64,000 bases of DNA from the NCBI GenBank assembly GCA_948567375.1, contig OX419756.1:49366333-49430332 (forward strand), given 5' to 3'. Both the position numbers and the translations under genes were made by a program. The notes beneath the pieces were generated by a model, which ran no database searches, had not been told where the DNA came from, and saw nothing but the letters and a program-made list of their open reading frames with translations. This DNA comes from Lunularia cruciata. Its lineage: Eukaryota > Streptophyta > Marchantiopsida > Lunulariales > Lunulariaceae. Below, one piece after another: positions 47,021-58,545 of the stretch; positions within the stretch are counted from its first letter, which is position 1; each line of letters starts with the position of its first letter.

Positions 47021-48485
47021 TGAGAGTACCGTGAGGAAGCATCACAATGTCAAATGCTACCTTGTCCCTATTCAGAGCCGACCCAAAGGAATGCAATTGT
47101 AAGTTTGCAAGAAGAAGAGTGGGTTAGAATCTCAGGTACAATCTTTCACAAGAGGAGAGTAAAGAAACACACGATGGCCCTAAAAGTGAGTAAGCAAAGT
47201 GCAGTGAGAGGTCTTGCAATGTGTACATTAGATGTAGTGGCAAGGATTAATGTCCTAGTAAGACTTTGTATCACATTCTTGGCTTGAAACTGGAATTTAG
47301 TTTTCCAGGTTTCATGACAAAAATCACCACGAGTGATTACAAGGATGGGCCAAAGCACAAAGGGAAGAGAGTGAATCCGGCTTGATGGACTGAGTTTGAT
47401 TGGAGATTAGTCTTGGGGGGAGAAGCAGGAGAGGTAGGAGGTACCACCTTCTATCAGAAGTGTGATGCCTCAGAAGAGATTGCCGAGGTGAGAAATTCTT
47501 TCAATCGACCTTGCACCAAGAATGGTTATAAGGTGGATAGCTATAGAGACCCCGAGCGGAGAGGGATTGTGAGCATGATGATGGCAATGTCCAAGCCAGA
47601 GCAAACCACCTATGTCATGATGCAACAAGCGGTGTTCTTTCACCAAATGTTTGCAAAAGCAATAGTGGATTGGCAAAGTGTCTACATCAGTGAGTGCGGT
47701 AGATGATTACAGGTTGGAGGGTGGACATGCAACCATATTATTTTGTGCCCTTTGCAGCTCATTTCTACTTTGGGCTAAACTTATTGACTTTGGAGGAGAG
47801 AAACTAGATGTGATCACACTTTTATCTGGATTTATGCAAGGAGGCGGATGCGGATGAACAATATTACATGGAGCTGGTGCGAGAAGGGGATGAGTATTAC
47901 AAGACAAGTGGAAAGGAGAGAATTTTAGCAGTTGATATCCCCAGGCCAAGAAAGAGAAACAAACCCAAAGGTCACCTTGCGGTAGTATAGCCGCAAAAGC
48001 CTAACCCAAAGGCAGTGTTGTTGAAAGCAAAGAAATTGACTTTGGAGGAGGAGGAGGAAGAGGAGTCAAAAGGAGAAACCAAGTCAAAGGGAGAAGCCTC
48101 GAGAGGAGAAGAAGAGCTCACACTGCAAAGTGAAGAGTTGAGCAGTGGCAGCAAAGGCAAGGCGGAGGTTCAGCAAACATGAAGAAGGAGTGTGGATGCA
48201 AAGAAGCCAAGTCTAGAGGTGTCTACAGGACTTGAGAAGGAAAGAAGGAGTCTTGGTATGTCCAAGAGCTGCCAAGGAGGAGAGAAGTGTGTATGCAACT
48301 GACGTTGGGTCCAATAAAGTCACCACCAAAGAGGAGGATAGCCCTAGATGAGGAGACGTTGAAGATATGAAGATTGCAACTTTGGGGAAGATGCCAATAG
48401 AAGAGTTACCTATAGAGGGCGGAGAAGTCCGGGCCAATGATAAGAAGTACAATAGAGTGGAGTACCTGTCAAAGGTTGTGTGTCC

Positions 48486-49177
48486 TGTAACACCCATTTG
48501 TGCATGTGTGTGGTATTGTGATATTTAGCTTGGTATTACAAGTACTTAAGAGATATTATTTATATAGAGATAAAGGATGGTTCTATATTAGTCATGGTTA
48601 GCTAAAGTTAGTCATAGCTAAGATAGAGGGGACTTTACTTTAGAGGAAGTAGAAAAGATGAGCACCACTATTTTGGATTTTAGTGTATTGACTTGGTATT
48701 ATTCCTAAGTGTTTGGCTTTGAGGAAAGAGTTGAGAACTCTTGGGCCCGCAAGCCTTTTTGTTTTGGATTCTTCTTTAGTCCAAGGATAGCCCATGTGAA
48801 GGAATCCTTGACTTAGTGGTTGGGTCAAGATAAGACCACATGCTTAGGGGAATATGCCCATGTGAATGGATATTCCTTTCTAATTTTTGACTTTACTTGA
48901 CTTTTAGTCTAGTAACTTGAGTTACTACGGTAATTAGTAAATTGAGTACGTAACTATTTCACAAGTATATAAACAAGGGGTGAGGAGGTACTCAGCATCC
49001 TTTCATTTGCAACTATCTCTTTCTCATTGAATTCTTTAGTGAGCAATGTCTTGAGTCTTGGAGTGTTAGCCTTGGAGTAGTATGATGGAGTTCGGGTTCC
49101 TTGCCTTCTTAGTCCATGGTGCGCTACCATAATAGCCATCAGAGGTTCATCCTGAGTGAGAGACAGGCCGGCTCATA
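48486..49177 (+). repeat. Solo LTR of family G inside X4
   Basis: This is a single G LTR of 692 bp, from TGTAACACCC to GGCTCATA, with no primer site or internal region after it. X4 coding sequence continues on both sides, and GTCC is repeated at both borders (a 4-bp match of the expected 5-bp target duplication). It is the remnant of a G insertion reduced by recombination between its two LTRs. Confidence 0.85.
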
Positions 49178-50628
49178 GTCCTTTGTTGGAGTTTCCGTAG
49201 CATAAGAAAGTAAAGATGGTGAGTGCTAACCTTAGTGTGAAAGATGAGTTAGCAATCGTAGAGAAGTGGATTCTGGAGACCTTGTTGTTAAGAAGTAAGT
49301 TAACACGAGTAGAGATGGAAGCTAAAGAACTTTAGGTGGAGGAAATTCTTCAAGGTAAGCACTAATAAGCGATGAGGGAGGATTTAGTAAAGAGTCAAGA
49401 AGAAGTAAAAGAGAAGATGGCATTGGTGGAAGTGCTGAAGGGAGAAATTGCTAATGCAAAGTAGAACTAATACATTCAAAGGCAAGTGTGGCAATAATAG
49501 AGCAAGAACTAGAGAGTCTGAAGAAGAAGGCAGCCAAGAAAGATCAAGCCTGGTAGCGGGAGTTATCAGAATGTAGTAGAGAAGAAGACCCATTGTGAGG
49601 GTTGTTGAGAGTGGCGGAAGAACAACTTGCATTAAATTGACAAGAGAGGGAGGCAATGAAGGCTGAGTTTGAGGACAAGTTGCAAATGTATCAAGTGTGC
49701 AAATGTATCGTATGTAATGAGTTGGAGGAGAGAAGAAAGAAGGAGAAAGTCAAATCAATGGTGGAATCTGATGTGGTAGGTGCAATGGTAAGTGAGATGA
49801 AGGCACTACTCAACACAAAAATCAAAGGGAAGCTAGAAGAAGCCAAACTGCACGAGTTGAAGTTGTTAGTACACAAGACGAGGAAGAGAAAGACAAAGGA
49901 CACAAAGTTGAACAATTAGTTGAGTCGTCTACAAGAACGGGTAGATAGGAAGATGTTAGAAGTAGGAGACAATGTCTTTCAGATTAGATCTTGTTAGGAC
50001 AGATTTGGATAAACTTTTCAGGGAAGTGCAATTAGCCAAGAAGTCCAAAGTAAGAGAAGTAGAAGTTCAAGTGTCTTCGGGTGAGTTACCAGAGACAGTA
50101 GAGAGGAATGGGTTGGAAGATACTGATGTAGATAGAGTAGATAGGAATGCAATTGTAGTTTGTAATGAAGAAATCATAGAGATAGAAGAGTTAGGAGTGG
50201 AATTGAGTAGACCCGAAGAAGGAGAAATATTTGAAGGAACATTGGGTTTGGAGGCCAAAGTCCAGGTTGACATCGGATCGGATTAGCAACAAATTGGAGA
50301 TTTGAAGAGGCAAATATGAAGAGGTGCATTGTCATTTTGGATCTGCAGGTTGGAAAATTTGTTGTAAAACGGTACAGTTGTTAGTAACTATCAAAGTGAT
50401 CTGCCTAATTAAAGGAGGCATTCACAATCTTATGTTGTTCAGTATTTGCAATTTCTAAAGATAGATAAAGCAAAGTGTCAGTTTCTTAGTGCTCATTGCT
50501 TGAGCTTAATTCTAAGTATCAATCTTATGATTATCTTTGTGAGGGTGTGGAGAATTCTGAAGTGCAAGCAAATGTGCTTGGTGGATGTTAGATTCCCCAA
50601 CCATGGTCTTCATTCTGTGTGTTTGATT

Positions 50629-51319
50629 TGTAACACCCATTTGTGCATGTGTGTGGTATTGTGATATTTAGCTTGGTATTACAAGTACTTGAGACATATT
50701 ATTTATATATAGATAAAGGATGGTTTTACATTAATCATGATTAGCTAAAGTTAGTCATAGCTAAGATAGAGGGGACCTTACTTTAGAGGAAGTGGAAAAG
50801 ATGAGCACCACTATTTTGGATTCTAGTGTGTTGACTTGGTATTATTCCTAGGTGTTTGGCTTTGAGGAAAGAGTTGAGAACTCTTGGGCCCGCAAGCCTT
50901 TTTGTTTTGGATTCTTCTATAGTCCAAGGAAAGCCCATGTGAAGGAAACCTTGACTTAGTGGTTGGGTCAAGATAAGATCACATGCTAGTGGAATATGCC
51001 CATGTGAATGGATATTCCTTTCTACTTTTTGACTTTACTTGACTTTTAATCTAGTAACTTGAGTTACTATGGTAATTAGTAACTTTGGTACATAGCTATT
51101 GCACAAGTATATAAACAAGGAGTGAGGAGGTACTTGTCATCCTTTCATTTGCAACACTATCTCTCTCATTGAGTTCTCTAGTGAGCAATGTCTTGAGTCT
51201 TGGAATGTTAGCCTTGGAGGAGTATAATGAAGTTGGGATTCCTTGCCTTCTTAGTCCATGGTGCGCTACCATAATAGCCATCAGATGTTCATCCTGAGTG
51301 AGAGACAGGCCGGCTCACA
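50629..51319 (+). repeat. G3 5' LTR
   Basis: This is a 691-bp LTR from TGTAACACCC to GGCTCACA with a TATATAAAC promoter motif near 51109. It is very similar to the G4 and solo LTRs by eye. Confidence 0.9.
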
Positions 51320-51323
51320 TTTT

Positions 51324-51341
51324 TGGTTTTGTTGCCGGAAC
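51324..51341 (+). other. G3 primer-binding site (tRNA-Asp-like)
   Basis: TGGTTTTGTTGCCGGAAC follows the LTR end after a T run and is a diverged form of TGGCGCCGTTGCCGGGGA, the tRNA-Asp complement used by Athila/Tat elements. Confidence 0.65.
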
Positions 51342-51362
51342 CTCTCTAGAAGGTAAGATAAT

Positions 51363-51787
51363 TGTAAAAGACCGAAACCAAGGAGAGAAATAGGAGAATG
51401 GAAACTCACATTGGGACACTTGAATGAGGGAAAACTCCGAATGCCTAGCATGAGCTTTGGCTTTGGTATTTATAGGTAGCATACAAGGCACTTGAAAAGC
51501 TTCTCAAGAAGCTTCTCAAGCCGCTTTCTTAGAGTGCAAGCCAAGTTAACTAGGAAGCTTCTCAAGAAGCTTCCTTCTAGAAGCCGCCTACTTGGCGTGC
51601 AAGCTAAGCTAGTTGGAAGCTTCTAGAAGCTTCCTTCTAGAAGCTACTTACTTAAGGTGCAAGCTAAGCTAACAGGGAAGCTTCCCAAGAAGCTTCCTAG
51701 ATACTTCCGGAATATTCTAGGCTAATTTGTCTTATGTGCTACTTCGTGAGCCTGATTGACTTTGTCGCTAAACTCCATATTGTTACA
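51363..51787 (-). repeat. H1 3' LTR
   Basis: This 425-bp LTR, on the minus strand, runs from TGTAACAATATGG (right edge) to TCTTTTACA (left edge). It is nearly identical to the partner at 56585-57008 and bordered on the outside by ATAAT. Confidence 0.93.
51616..51642 (-). promoter_or_regulatory. Heat-shock-element-like array in the H1 3' LTR
   Basis: GAAGCTTCTAGAAGCTTC (51616-51633) is four perfect alternating GAA/TTC units at heat-shock-factor spacing, and TTCTAGAA follows at 51635-51642. Further GAA/TTC clusters flank it on both sides. Confidence 0.65.
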
Positions 51788-51799
51788 TATTCCCCCACC
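51788..51799 (-). other. H1 polypurine tract
   Basis: On the minus strand GGTGGGGGAATA directly precedes the 3' LTR, the usual place for the plus-strand primer of an LTR retrotransposon. H2 has GATGGGGGAATA at the same place. Confidence 0.7.
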
Positions 51800-51814
51800 G
51801 CTAGTTGGTGACGT

Positions 51815-54800
51815 CCTCGTCGCCAGTGAAGCTTCAAATTCCTGGATGGCCGTCTGTGCATTACGGAGGTGAGAAAGAGGTTCCCAGGTGGCATCATGAA
51901 GGAGATACCCTTGCCAAAGGACCTTGTACTATGTATGTTGGCAACGGCCTCGTTGAATGTGGCGACGTGCAAGGATACGATCAACTTTGTACTCCTCATG
52001 ATCATTGATAAGGATAGGAAGAGGGGGAGGTTGGACTCAAGAGGAAAAGGAAGAGGGGTTAGGAACAAAGGGTTTCAACTTGGAAATATGAAAGACAGGA
52101 TAGATACGCATGTGATAAGGCAAGGCAAGACGATAAGCAATAGGAGAGACAATTTAGGTGATATCAAAGGGTCCTATCCAATTAGGAGCAAGTTTACAAA
52201 CTTGGGTATCAAGTGGGAGATGGAGGTTACTAGAGGATAGCATGACTTTATCACCGACTTCAAAGGTGAGATCTCGATGATGGTGGTCCGCATATTGTTT
52301 TTGGCGATTCTGAGCAACAAGGAGGTGAGACTTGGCTTGTTGGAGAGATTGGGATATAGTGGTCAAGAATGTGGAAGTATGAGGAATTTGAGATGGAGGG
52401 GGAGCAAGAAGAGAATCTGGAACAAGCGGATCTTGGCCAAAATTGAGAAAGAAAGGAGAGAATCCGGTGCTTGCCTGTTTGGAATTATTGTAGGCAAATT
52501 CGGCAGTGGCAAGACATTCATCCCAATTGGTATGGTGGACATTGACAAAGGCACGCAACATATTCTCCAATGTACAATTTGCACATTCGGTTTGTCCATC
52601 AGTTTGAGGATGATAGGCCGTGGACAAAGCAAGCTTGGTGCCAAGTATTTGAAAGAGTGCTTGCCAAAACTTCCCGGTAAAGCAAGGATCACAATCGGAG
52701 ATGAGTACGCATGGTATTCCATGATGCTTAAAGACATTGTCGAAGTAGATTTGCGCTAAGGTTGGAGCATCCACAGTATCACAGGTGGGTGCCAAGTGGA
52801 TTTGCTTACTAAGCTTATCCACAAACACCACGATGGCAGTGTGTCCTTGTTTTGTCTTTGGCAAGGATGTGATAAGATCCAAGCTCACATGCTCCCAACG
52901 AGCTGATGGAACGGCAAGCGGTTGAAGGAGTCCACCCGGCTTCTGGTTGCTGGCCTTGTTACGTTGGTAGCTCTCACACGATCGAACAAATTCTCAAACA
53001 TCCCGTGTCATGTTGGGCCACCACCATTGACGTTTGAGGGTACCCAAGGTCTTGTCCACACCCATGTGACCAATGATGGATAAATCATGGGCTTCTTGAA
53101 GGTGCACAAGTTAAAGATCACCTTTGGCTGGAACATAGATCCGGTCCACATGGAATAGAAGGCCTTCCTTGAAGGAGAAGGTGTTGTACTCCTTGTCACC
53201 TGTTGTTAGCCAACCATGTACCATTTGGAAGAAGGGATCTTGCTGTAGAGCTAACCAAAACTCGTTATGAATCTTGGGATCAATTGACACCGTCATAATT
53301 GCTGCCGCGATGAGAGGAAGAGACTTCAAATCAGGTCGTCGTGATAGAGCATCAGGGATGACATGGAACTAACCTGGTTTGTACTCAAGTTTGATGTCGA
53401 ACAATTGGAGTTGCTCTTCCCATCGATGATATCGAATCTTCATGTGCTCTAGGTGTAAGGTCTGCAACAATGGCTTGTGATCAGTTCGCATGATCACTTG
53501 TTTCCCCAAGAGATAATGCCTCCATACCTTGGTGGCATATACCATTGCAAGTTATTCTTGATCTCAAGCAGAGTAATTTATTTCAATTATATTTAGTCGG
53601 CGAGACACAAAGGCAATAGGATGTAGTCCATCTGGAAATTCTTGTTGCAACATAGCTCCAATTGCAAAGTTAGAAGCATCAAAATCAACCACACAAGGTA
53701 GTTGAGGATCATATGGTTGAAGAATGGGTCTTGAAGACACCATATGCTTTAACTTCTGGAATGCTTCTTCATGCTTGGTGGTCCATTGGAAGCTCGAGTT
53801 CTTTCCCAAGAGGTCAGTCAATGGTGCAGCCACGTGAGCATAATAATGGATGAACCGTAGGTAAAAATTGGCCGATCCATTGAATGCTCACACTTTAGTA
53901 GCATCCTTTGGGGTGGGCCAATCAATAATGGCCTTGATCTTCTCTTCTTCCATCTTGATCCCCTCTGATAAGATCTTATGACCCAAGAAGGTAACCTCCT
54001 TCTGCCAAAAAGCACACTTTGACTTCTTGTAGTAAAATTTCCACTGTCGTAGTCGTCTTAGGACTTCTCGCACATGATTCCTGTGTTCTGCCTGTGTCCT
54101 ACTATAGATTAAGATATCATCTAAGAACACTACCACGGACTGATCCAATAGTCCCTCCAACACCCAATGCATCTGATCCATGAAGACTGCTGGAGCATTA
54201 GTGAGTCCAAAAGGTAGAACTCTCCACTCAAAATGTCCATACCGTGTGCAAAAGGCAGTCTTTTGCACGTCCTCTCCTTCAATAGGAATTTGCCAATAGC
54301 CGCTACGGAGATCTAGCTTGGAAAAGTAGCGTGCTCCACTTAATTGATCAAGTAGGTCATCAATCCAAGGCAAGAGATATGCATTCTTCATGGTTTGCTT
54401 ATTGAGCCCATGGTAATCAATACAGAAACGAACTCCTCCATCCTTCTTTGGAACAAATAGTACCGGTACTCCCCATGGAGAGGTACTATGTCATATGAAA
54501 TCCTTCTCCAACAACTCTGTAAGTGTTGTTCGCAACTCCTCCAACTCCTTTGGTGAGAGCCGATAGATTGGTCGACTCACTGGAGTACTCCCTGGCAATA
54601 ACTCAATCTTGAGGGGCATTCCTCGATCAGAGGGTAATCCCTTTGGCAGATCATCTGGAAACACATCTGCAAACTCCTGAACTATCCGATCAACTGTTGC
54701 TTGATGTGGCACATGGCCCTCCTCAGATTGTTCTTGTGCAATTGGCTTGATCCACACCGTGAATATAGACTTATCTTCCTCCAGAGCTTGCTCTATGGCT

Positions 54801-56313
54801 ACTTCATTAACAAACTTCCCTTCTGGGGACTCATCTCTCTTCCAAGCTTGCTCTATGGTTGTTTTTTTGGCAAACTTCCCATCTTGGGATTCATCTCTCT
54901 TCCAGATTTGCTCCATGGCTACCTTCTCAACAAACTTCCCATCTTGGGACTGACTATTCTTAGGTGTCTTACTCAGAGGTGCCAGACAACCTAATCGGAA
55001 ATTCCTACCTTGGTGTTGTACTTGAATTTGACGTTGGGTCCAATCAAATTGAACCTTATGACGTTCAAGCCAAGGTAGACCCAGAATGATATCATAGTGT
55101 AGAGGTGCCACTACAAACCTCATACACTCCAAATACTCCTTCTCGATCTTGAAGGTAACAGGATGCGAGGTGCGGAATGCAGAACCTTTTCTACCATCCA
55201 CCATCATCAAACTACTTCCAATCATTGGCTTGATAGGAATACCCAATTCCGTTGCTACTTGCATAGATATGCAATTCTTTGAACTTCCAGAATCAACCAA
55301 AATCCTACAACCCCGATTAGATATTGTACCTTGCAAGTGAAGCAAACTTGCATAGGTCGAGCCTTCAATCCCATTGGAACTAATCAAGCTCCTAATAGGC
55401 GGCTCGAAATCTCCTACTGGGATTCTTTGTTTCCCTGATCATTCTGTTCCACAAACTCCATCTGGGCAACTTGTTGAGGTCGCCCATTCCTAAGTGGACA
55501 TTCAGCAATGCGATGTCCAACTTGGTGACAATAAAAGCAACCTCCATTTTGTCATAATCTTTCTCTATCTGCTGCGCCAAGTGGTCTTTGTTAGATAGCA
55601 TCAATCTCCATTGGTACCGGTTCTTCCATGCACTGTACTGGTAGGTTTTGTGTAGGTCGAGGTCGAGACCAAGTTGTTGCAACTAAGGAATCAAAATGCT
55701 CAGCCAATTGCATGGCTTCTTCTACGTTCTATGGCTCTCACATGGTCACCTCCAATCTGGTTCATGACTTCAATCCTCGCACAAATTGATCCAGAACTTC
55801 ACCTTCTTGGATATCTGGAATTTGCATGATGATATTCTAAAATTGTGTGATGTAGCTTCTCACTGAGCCAATCTGCCTTAACTCTGCTAATTTATCTCGT
55901 GCAGCTCGGGTGGCATTTATAGTCTGAAATCGACCAAGTATTGCATCCTTGAATTTTGCCCATGTCAAAATTGGTGTAACAATTTGTCATTCAGCTCTTT
56001 CTACTTGGAATTGCCACCAAAGTTTTGCCACGCCATCCAACTGGCTAGAAGCCAAGAGAATTTGTTTCCGGTCGTCTTGAAGATTGGTGGCTTCAAAGTA
56101 ACGTTCACAATCAAACACAAAATTCTCCACTGTGCTTGGAAGATTCTTGCCTTCAAACACCTTGGGTTTTGGGAATCGAATGCAATCTTCTCCATCTCAA
56201 ACGGGCGCTTTGTCTATATGTTCTTGTCGTTGCTGGTCTCGTTCATCCAACAATCAAGTAAGATGCTCGATTTGTTGTTGCATTGCAAGGATAACATCCG
56301 GTATTGCCGCCAT
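51815..56313 (-). pseudogene. gag-pol: H1 gag-pol region (fossil)
   Basis: Domains on the minus strand: gag from the ATG at 56313; CCHC zinc knuckle at 55498-55539 (CFYCHQVGH, final Cys); protease near 55080-55390 (ILVDSGSSKNCIS); RT near 53890-54560 ([41 protein letters not shown]); RNase H near 53480-53890 (DFDASNFAIGAMLQQEF); integrase near 52150-53200 (SLDLITSLPKTKQGH, YHPQTDGQTE, AEFAYNNSKQAST); and a chromodomain-like segment near 51815-52010 with EEYKVDRILARR and WQGY-type words. The chromodomain and RT motifs place H among chromoviruses. It is broken in several places. Confidence 0.9.
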
Positions 56314-56568
56314 CGCTACTACTCTATTCCACTACCCTCAATTTATCTAGTTGATTAACACATAGATACAACACGTCCACCGTTCTCCATAAGTTACAAC
56401 TGGAAGTATCAAGGGTTCCTCTGACACGGTGATCATATGTAGAAAATCCTGCCCAAAGCATGAGGTGATGAATTGTGTGAAATGATGCTTTGGTAATATC
56501 TGGACATGAAAGTCCCAATGGTTTGGCGGAAGTGGATTTGGTGATCCATAAATTCCATCCATCCCATT

Positions 56569-56583
56569 CCTGCTCTGATACCA
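56569..56583 (-). other. H1 primer-binding site (initiator tRNA-Met)
   Basis: On the minus strand, directly after the 5' LTR end, TGGTATCAGAGCAGG matches the complement of the plant initiator tRNA-Met 3' end, the standard primer of many plant LTR retrotransposons. Confidence 0.88.
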
Positions 56584-56688
56584 ATGTAAAAGACCGAAAT
56601 CGAGGAGAGAAATAGGAGAATGGAAACTCACATTGGGACACTTGAATGAGGGAAAACTCCGAATGCCTAGCATGAGCTTTGGCTTTGG

Positions 56689-56696
56689 TATTTATA
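56689..56696 (-). promoter_or_regulatory. TATA box of the H1 LTR
   Basis: TATAAATA on the minus strand lies within CCTATAAATACC, about 140 bp downstream of the main heat-shock-type array and about 105 bp before the LTR end. Confidence 0.6.
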
Positions 56697-56836
56697 GGTA
56701 GCATACAAGGCCCTTGAGAAGCTTCTCAAGAAACTTCTCAAGCCGCTTTCTTAGAGTGCAAGCCAAGTTAATAGGAAGCTTCTCAAGAAGCTTCCTTCTA
56801 GAAGCCGCCTACTTGGCGTGCAAGCTAAGCTAGTTG

Positions 56837-56854
56837 GAAGCTTCTAGAAGCTTC
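56837..56854 (-). promoter_or_regulatory. Heat-shock-element-like array in the H1 5' LTR
   Basis: GAAGCTTCTAGAAGCTTC, four perfect alternating units, lies upstream of the TATA box on the minus strand. Additional GAAGCTTC palindromes flank it from about 56717 to 56915. Confidence 0.68.
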
Positions 56855-57011
56855 CTTCTAGAAGCTACTTACTTAAGGTGCAAGCTAAGCTAATAGGGAA
56901 GCTTCCCAAGAAGCTTCCTAGATACTTCCGGAATATTCAAGGCTAATTTGTCTTATGTGCTACTTCGTGAGCCTGATTGACTTTGTCGCTAAACTCCATA
57001 TTGTTACAATA

Positions 57012-57182
57012 ATGTTCCGCGTTCAATTCTACATTAGACAGAAGGAGGCTATGAGAGTTCACTTGGAGAGAACATTAGGAGAAGAGAAGGCTGAAATTAT
57101 GTTAGAGAACCAAGATTCATTTGTATACCCTGTAGTTCATTATGATGTCTTTGAGGTGATTTTGTACATCTTATACACATGA
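57012..57182 (+). CDS. G3 short leader frame (56 codons)
   Basis: MFRVQFYIRQKEAMRVHLE... reads to a stop at the same length as in G1 and G4. The H1 insertion lies immediately before its ATG, so in G3 the frame is now separated from its LTR. Function is unknown. Confidence 0.45.
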   Translation: MFRVQFYIRQKEAMRVHLERTLGEEKAEIMLENQDSFVYPVVHYDVFEVILYILYT

Positions 57183-57830
57183 GAGGATTTGGAGAGATTG
57201 TGTGAGGTGGATTGCAGATTTTGGGGATTAAGGTGATTTTGGGCAAAATCTCAAGTTTCAGATCTCTACTTGAAATTTCTACACATGGTATCTTGGGTTA
57301 TCTTTCAGTTAGCACACTTCAAATTATTGTGAGAGCTACTATGCGCACTGGGCTTGAATTTTTGAAAGTTGATAGGGTCAACTGCTCCCGCAACTGCATG
57401 CTCTCTGGAAAATTGTATAGAGTCTGCCATTTCTTCAATTTTCAGTGAATAAGTCCTAAAAACTTTAGAGAAGATTAAGTGCATTATATCCTACTTTTTA
57501 CCACAAAATTTAGAGAGAGATCATTCTTGCACAGGGAGTTATGAGTTTTTGAAGTGAAGGGGGTGGCTTTGAGACCAAATCTGAAATATGTGTGCGGAAT
57601 AGAAAGGTGTCCAGGAAAAATGGCTAAATGAAAAGATCTGAAATTTTGCAGGAAGGAATGCACTAAAGTTGTGATCAAATATGAAAAATTTCAGAGGACT
57701 ATCACATACAAATTGAGAGATTTGAGTGAAACTGTGAGGAAGGGTAAATTCTGCAGAGTTGAGATCTCATGCATGAGGAGTTTGAGAGCAACAAAAAACA
57801 TGTTTGATTGTTTAGATTCATCTTGGGAAC

Positions 57831-58304
57831 ATGGAGTGCCATCAAGAGTGAAAATTGAGACTATGCAAGGTTCCTAAAGAGTTTGAGGTGATTTGAGGGG
57901 TGGATTTGAGGAAAAGATAGTTTACAATAGAATTTTAAGAGAGTGTTGAGAGGATCCAAATACCTACGCCACTTGGAGGAAAGAGTGAGTCTAAGTGCTT
58001 TCTATGTGGAGAGAAGGGACATAAGGCAAGTTCATGTCCATTGACCTTTGAGAGCAAGAGATTGAGGGAAAGGAGAGGCTTACTTGACTTGGGTTTGCAT
58101 GTTGGACCTTCTTCACCAAGATTGGGAGGGAGAAGATCTAAGACCAAGGAGTTGTGTGAGGTTTGTGGAGTGGAAGGACTTCCAAAAGGACATGAGTGTA
58201 GTGGAGTAAAAGCACTTTTGGAGACTTTGGTGAAGGATCTTGGAGAGAGTCTTAGTATAGTTATAGAAATACTACCACCTCCATCAGCTAGTCTTCAAGA
58301 TTAG
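57831..58304 (+). pseudogene. G3 ORF1 relic
   Basis: This matches the zinc-knuckle ORF1 of G4. The C-terminal half, with ELCEVCGVEGLPKGHECSG, is well preserved, but the whole is broken. Confidence 0.75.
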
Positions 58305-58545
58305 TGATGGACATAATCTTTCAACTTATGGATAAACTATCCATGAGAAATAGATTAATATGCATACTAGGATTTGATGTTGCTATAGAAATCTTGGAGC
58401 AACCTGAACCTTTTGTGTTCCCTAGAGTGGATTATTTTCATATGGTGTTAGCCATGTATATACTCTATTAGTTATAGAGTGAGAGAAAAGAAAAGAAAAA
58501 CAGAAGAAAAAAATTGAGAGAAAAGAAAGATAATGAGGGGTTAAG

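Larger units (their letters stand above)
46630..50628 (+). mobile_element. X4: family X element, split by a solo G LTR and cut by G3
   Basis: X4 starts TGTGGTACCCACATTTTT at 46630. It has about 450 bp of 5' region with a TATA motif (47012-47020), then the X coding region of the second subfamily (conserved domain about 47110-47880, acidic and coiled-coil parts to about 50285, with the solo LTR 48486-49177 inside it). The 3' region is cut at 50628 by the G3 LTR, within the part that elsewhere reads CTTCATTCTGTGTGTTTGAT. The continuation lies beyond G3 and G4, outside the window. It is a broken fossil with several interruptions. Confidence 0.85.
51363..57008 (-). mobile_element. H1: chromovirus (Ty3/gypsy with chromodomain), both LTRs present
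   Basis: H1 is 5646 bp long, with LTRs 51363-51787 and 56585-57008 and a perfect target duplication ATAAT (51358-51362 and 57009-57013). Reading on the minus strand from the right: LTR, initiator-tRNA-Met primer site, gag with zinc knuckle, protease, RT, RNase H, integrase, chromodomain-like end, purine tract, LTR. By eye the two LTRs differ at about eight positions in 425, so the insertion is a few million years old if plant rates of 1-2 x 10^-9 per site per year apply. The coding region is broken in several places. Confidence 0.92.
56585..57008 (-). repeat. H1 5' LTR
   Basis: This is a 424-bp LTR on the minus strand, from TGTAACAATATGG at 57008 to TCTTTTACA at 56585. It contains the GAA/TTC arrays and a TATAAATA box (56689-56696), placed as in H2. 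Confidence 0.93.

Noticed and set aside
56569-56583. Match to initiator tRNA-Met as a possible tRNA gene
   Set aside because: Only the 3'-end complement is present and it directly borders an LTR, which is a primer-binding site.
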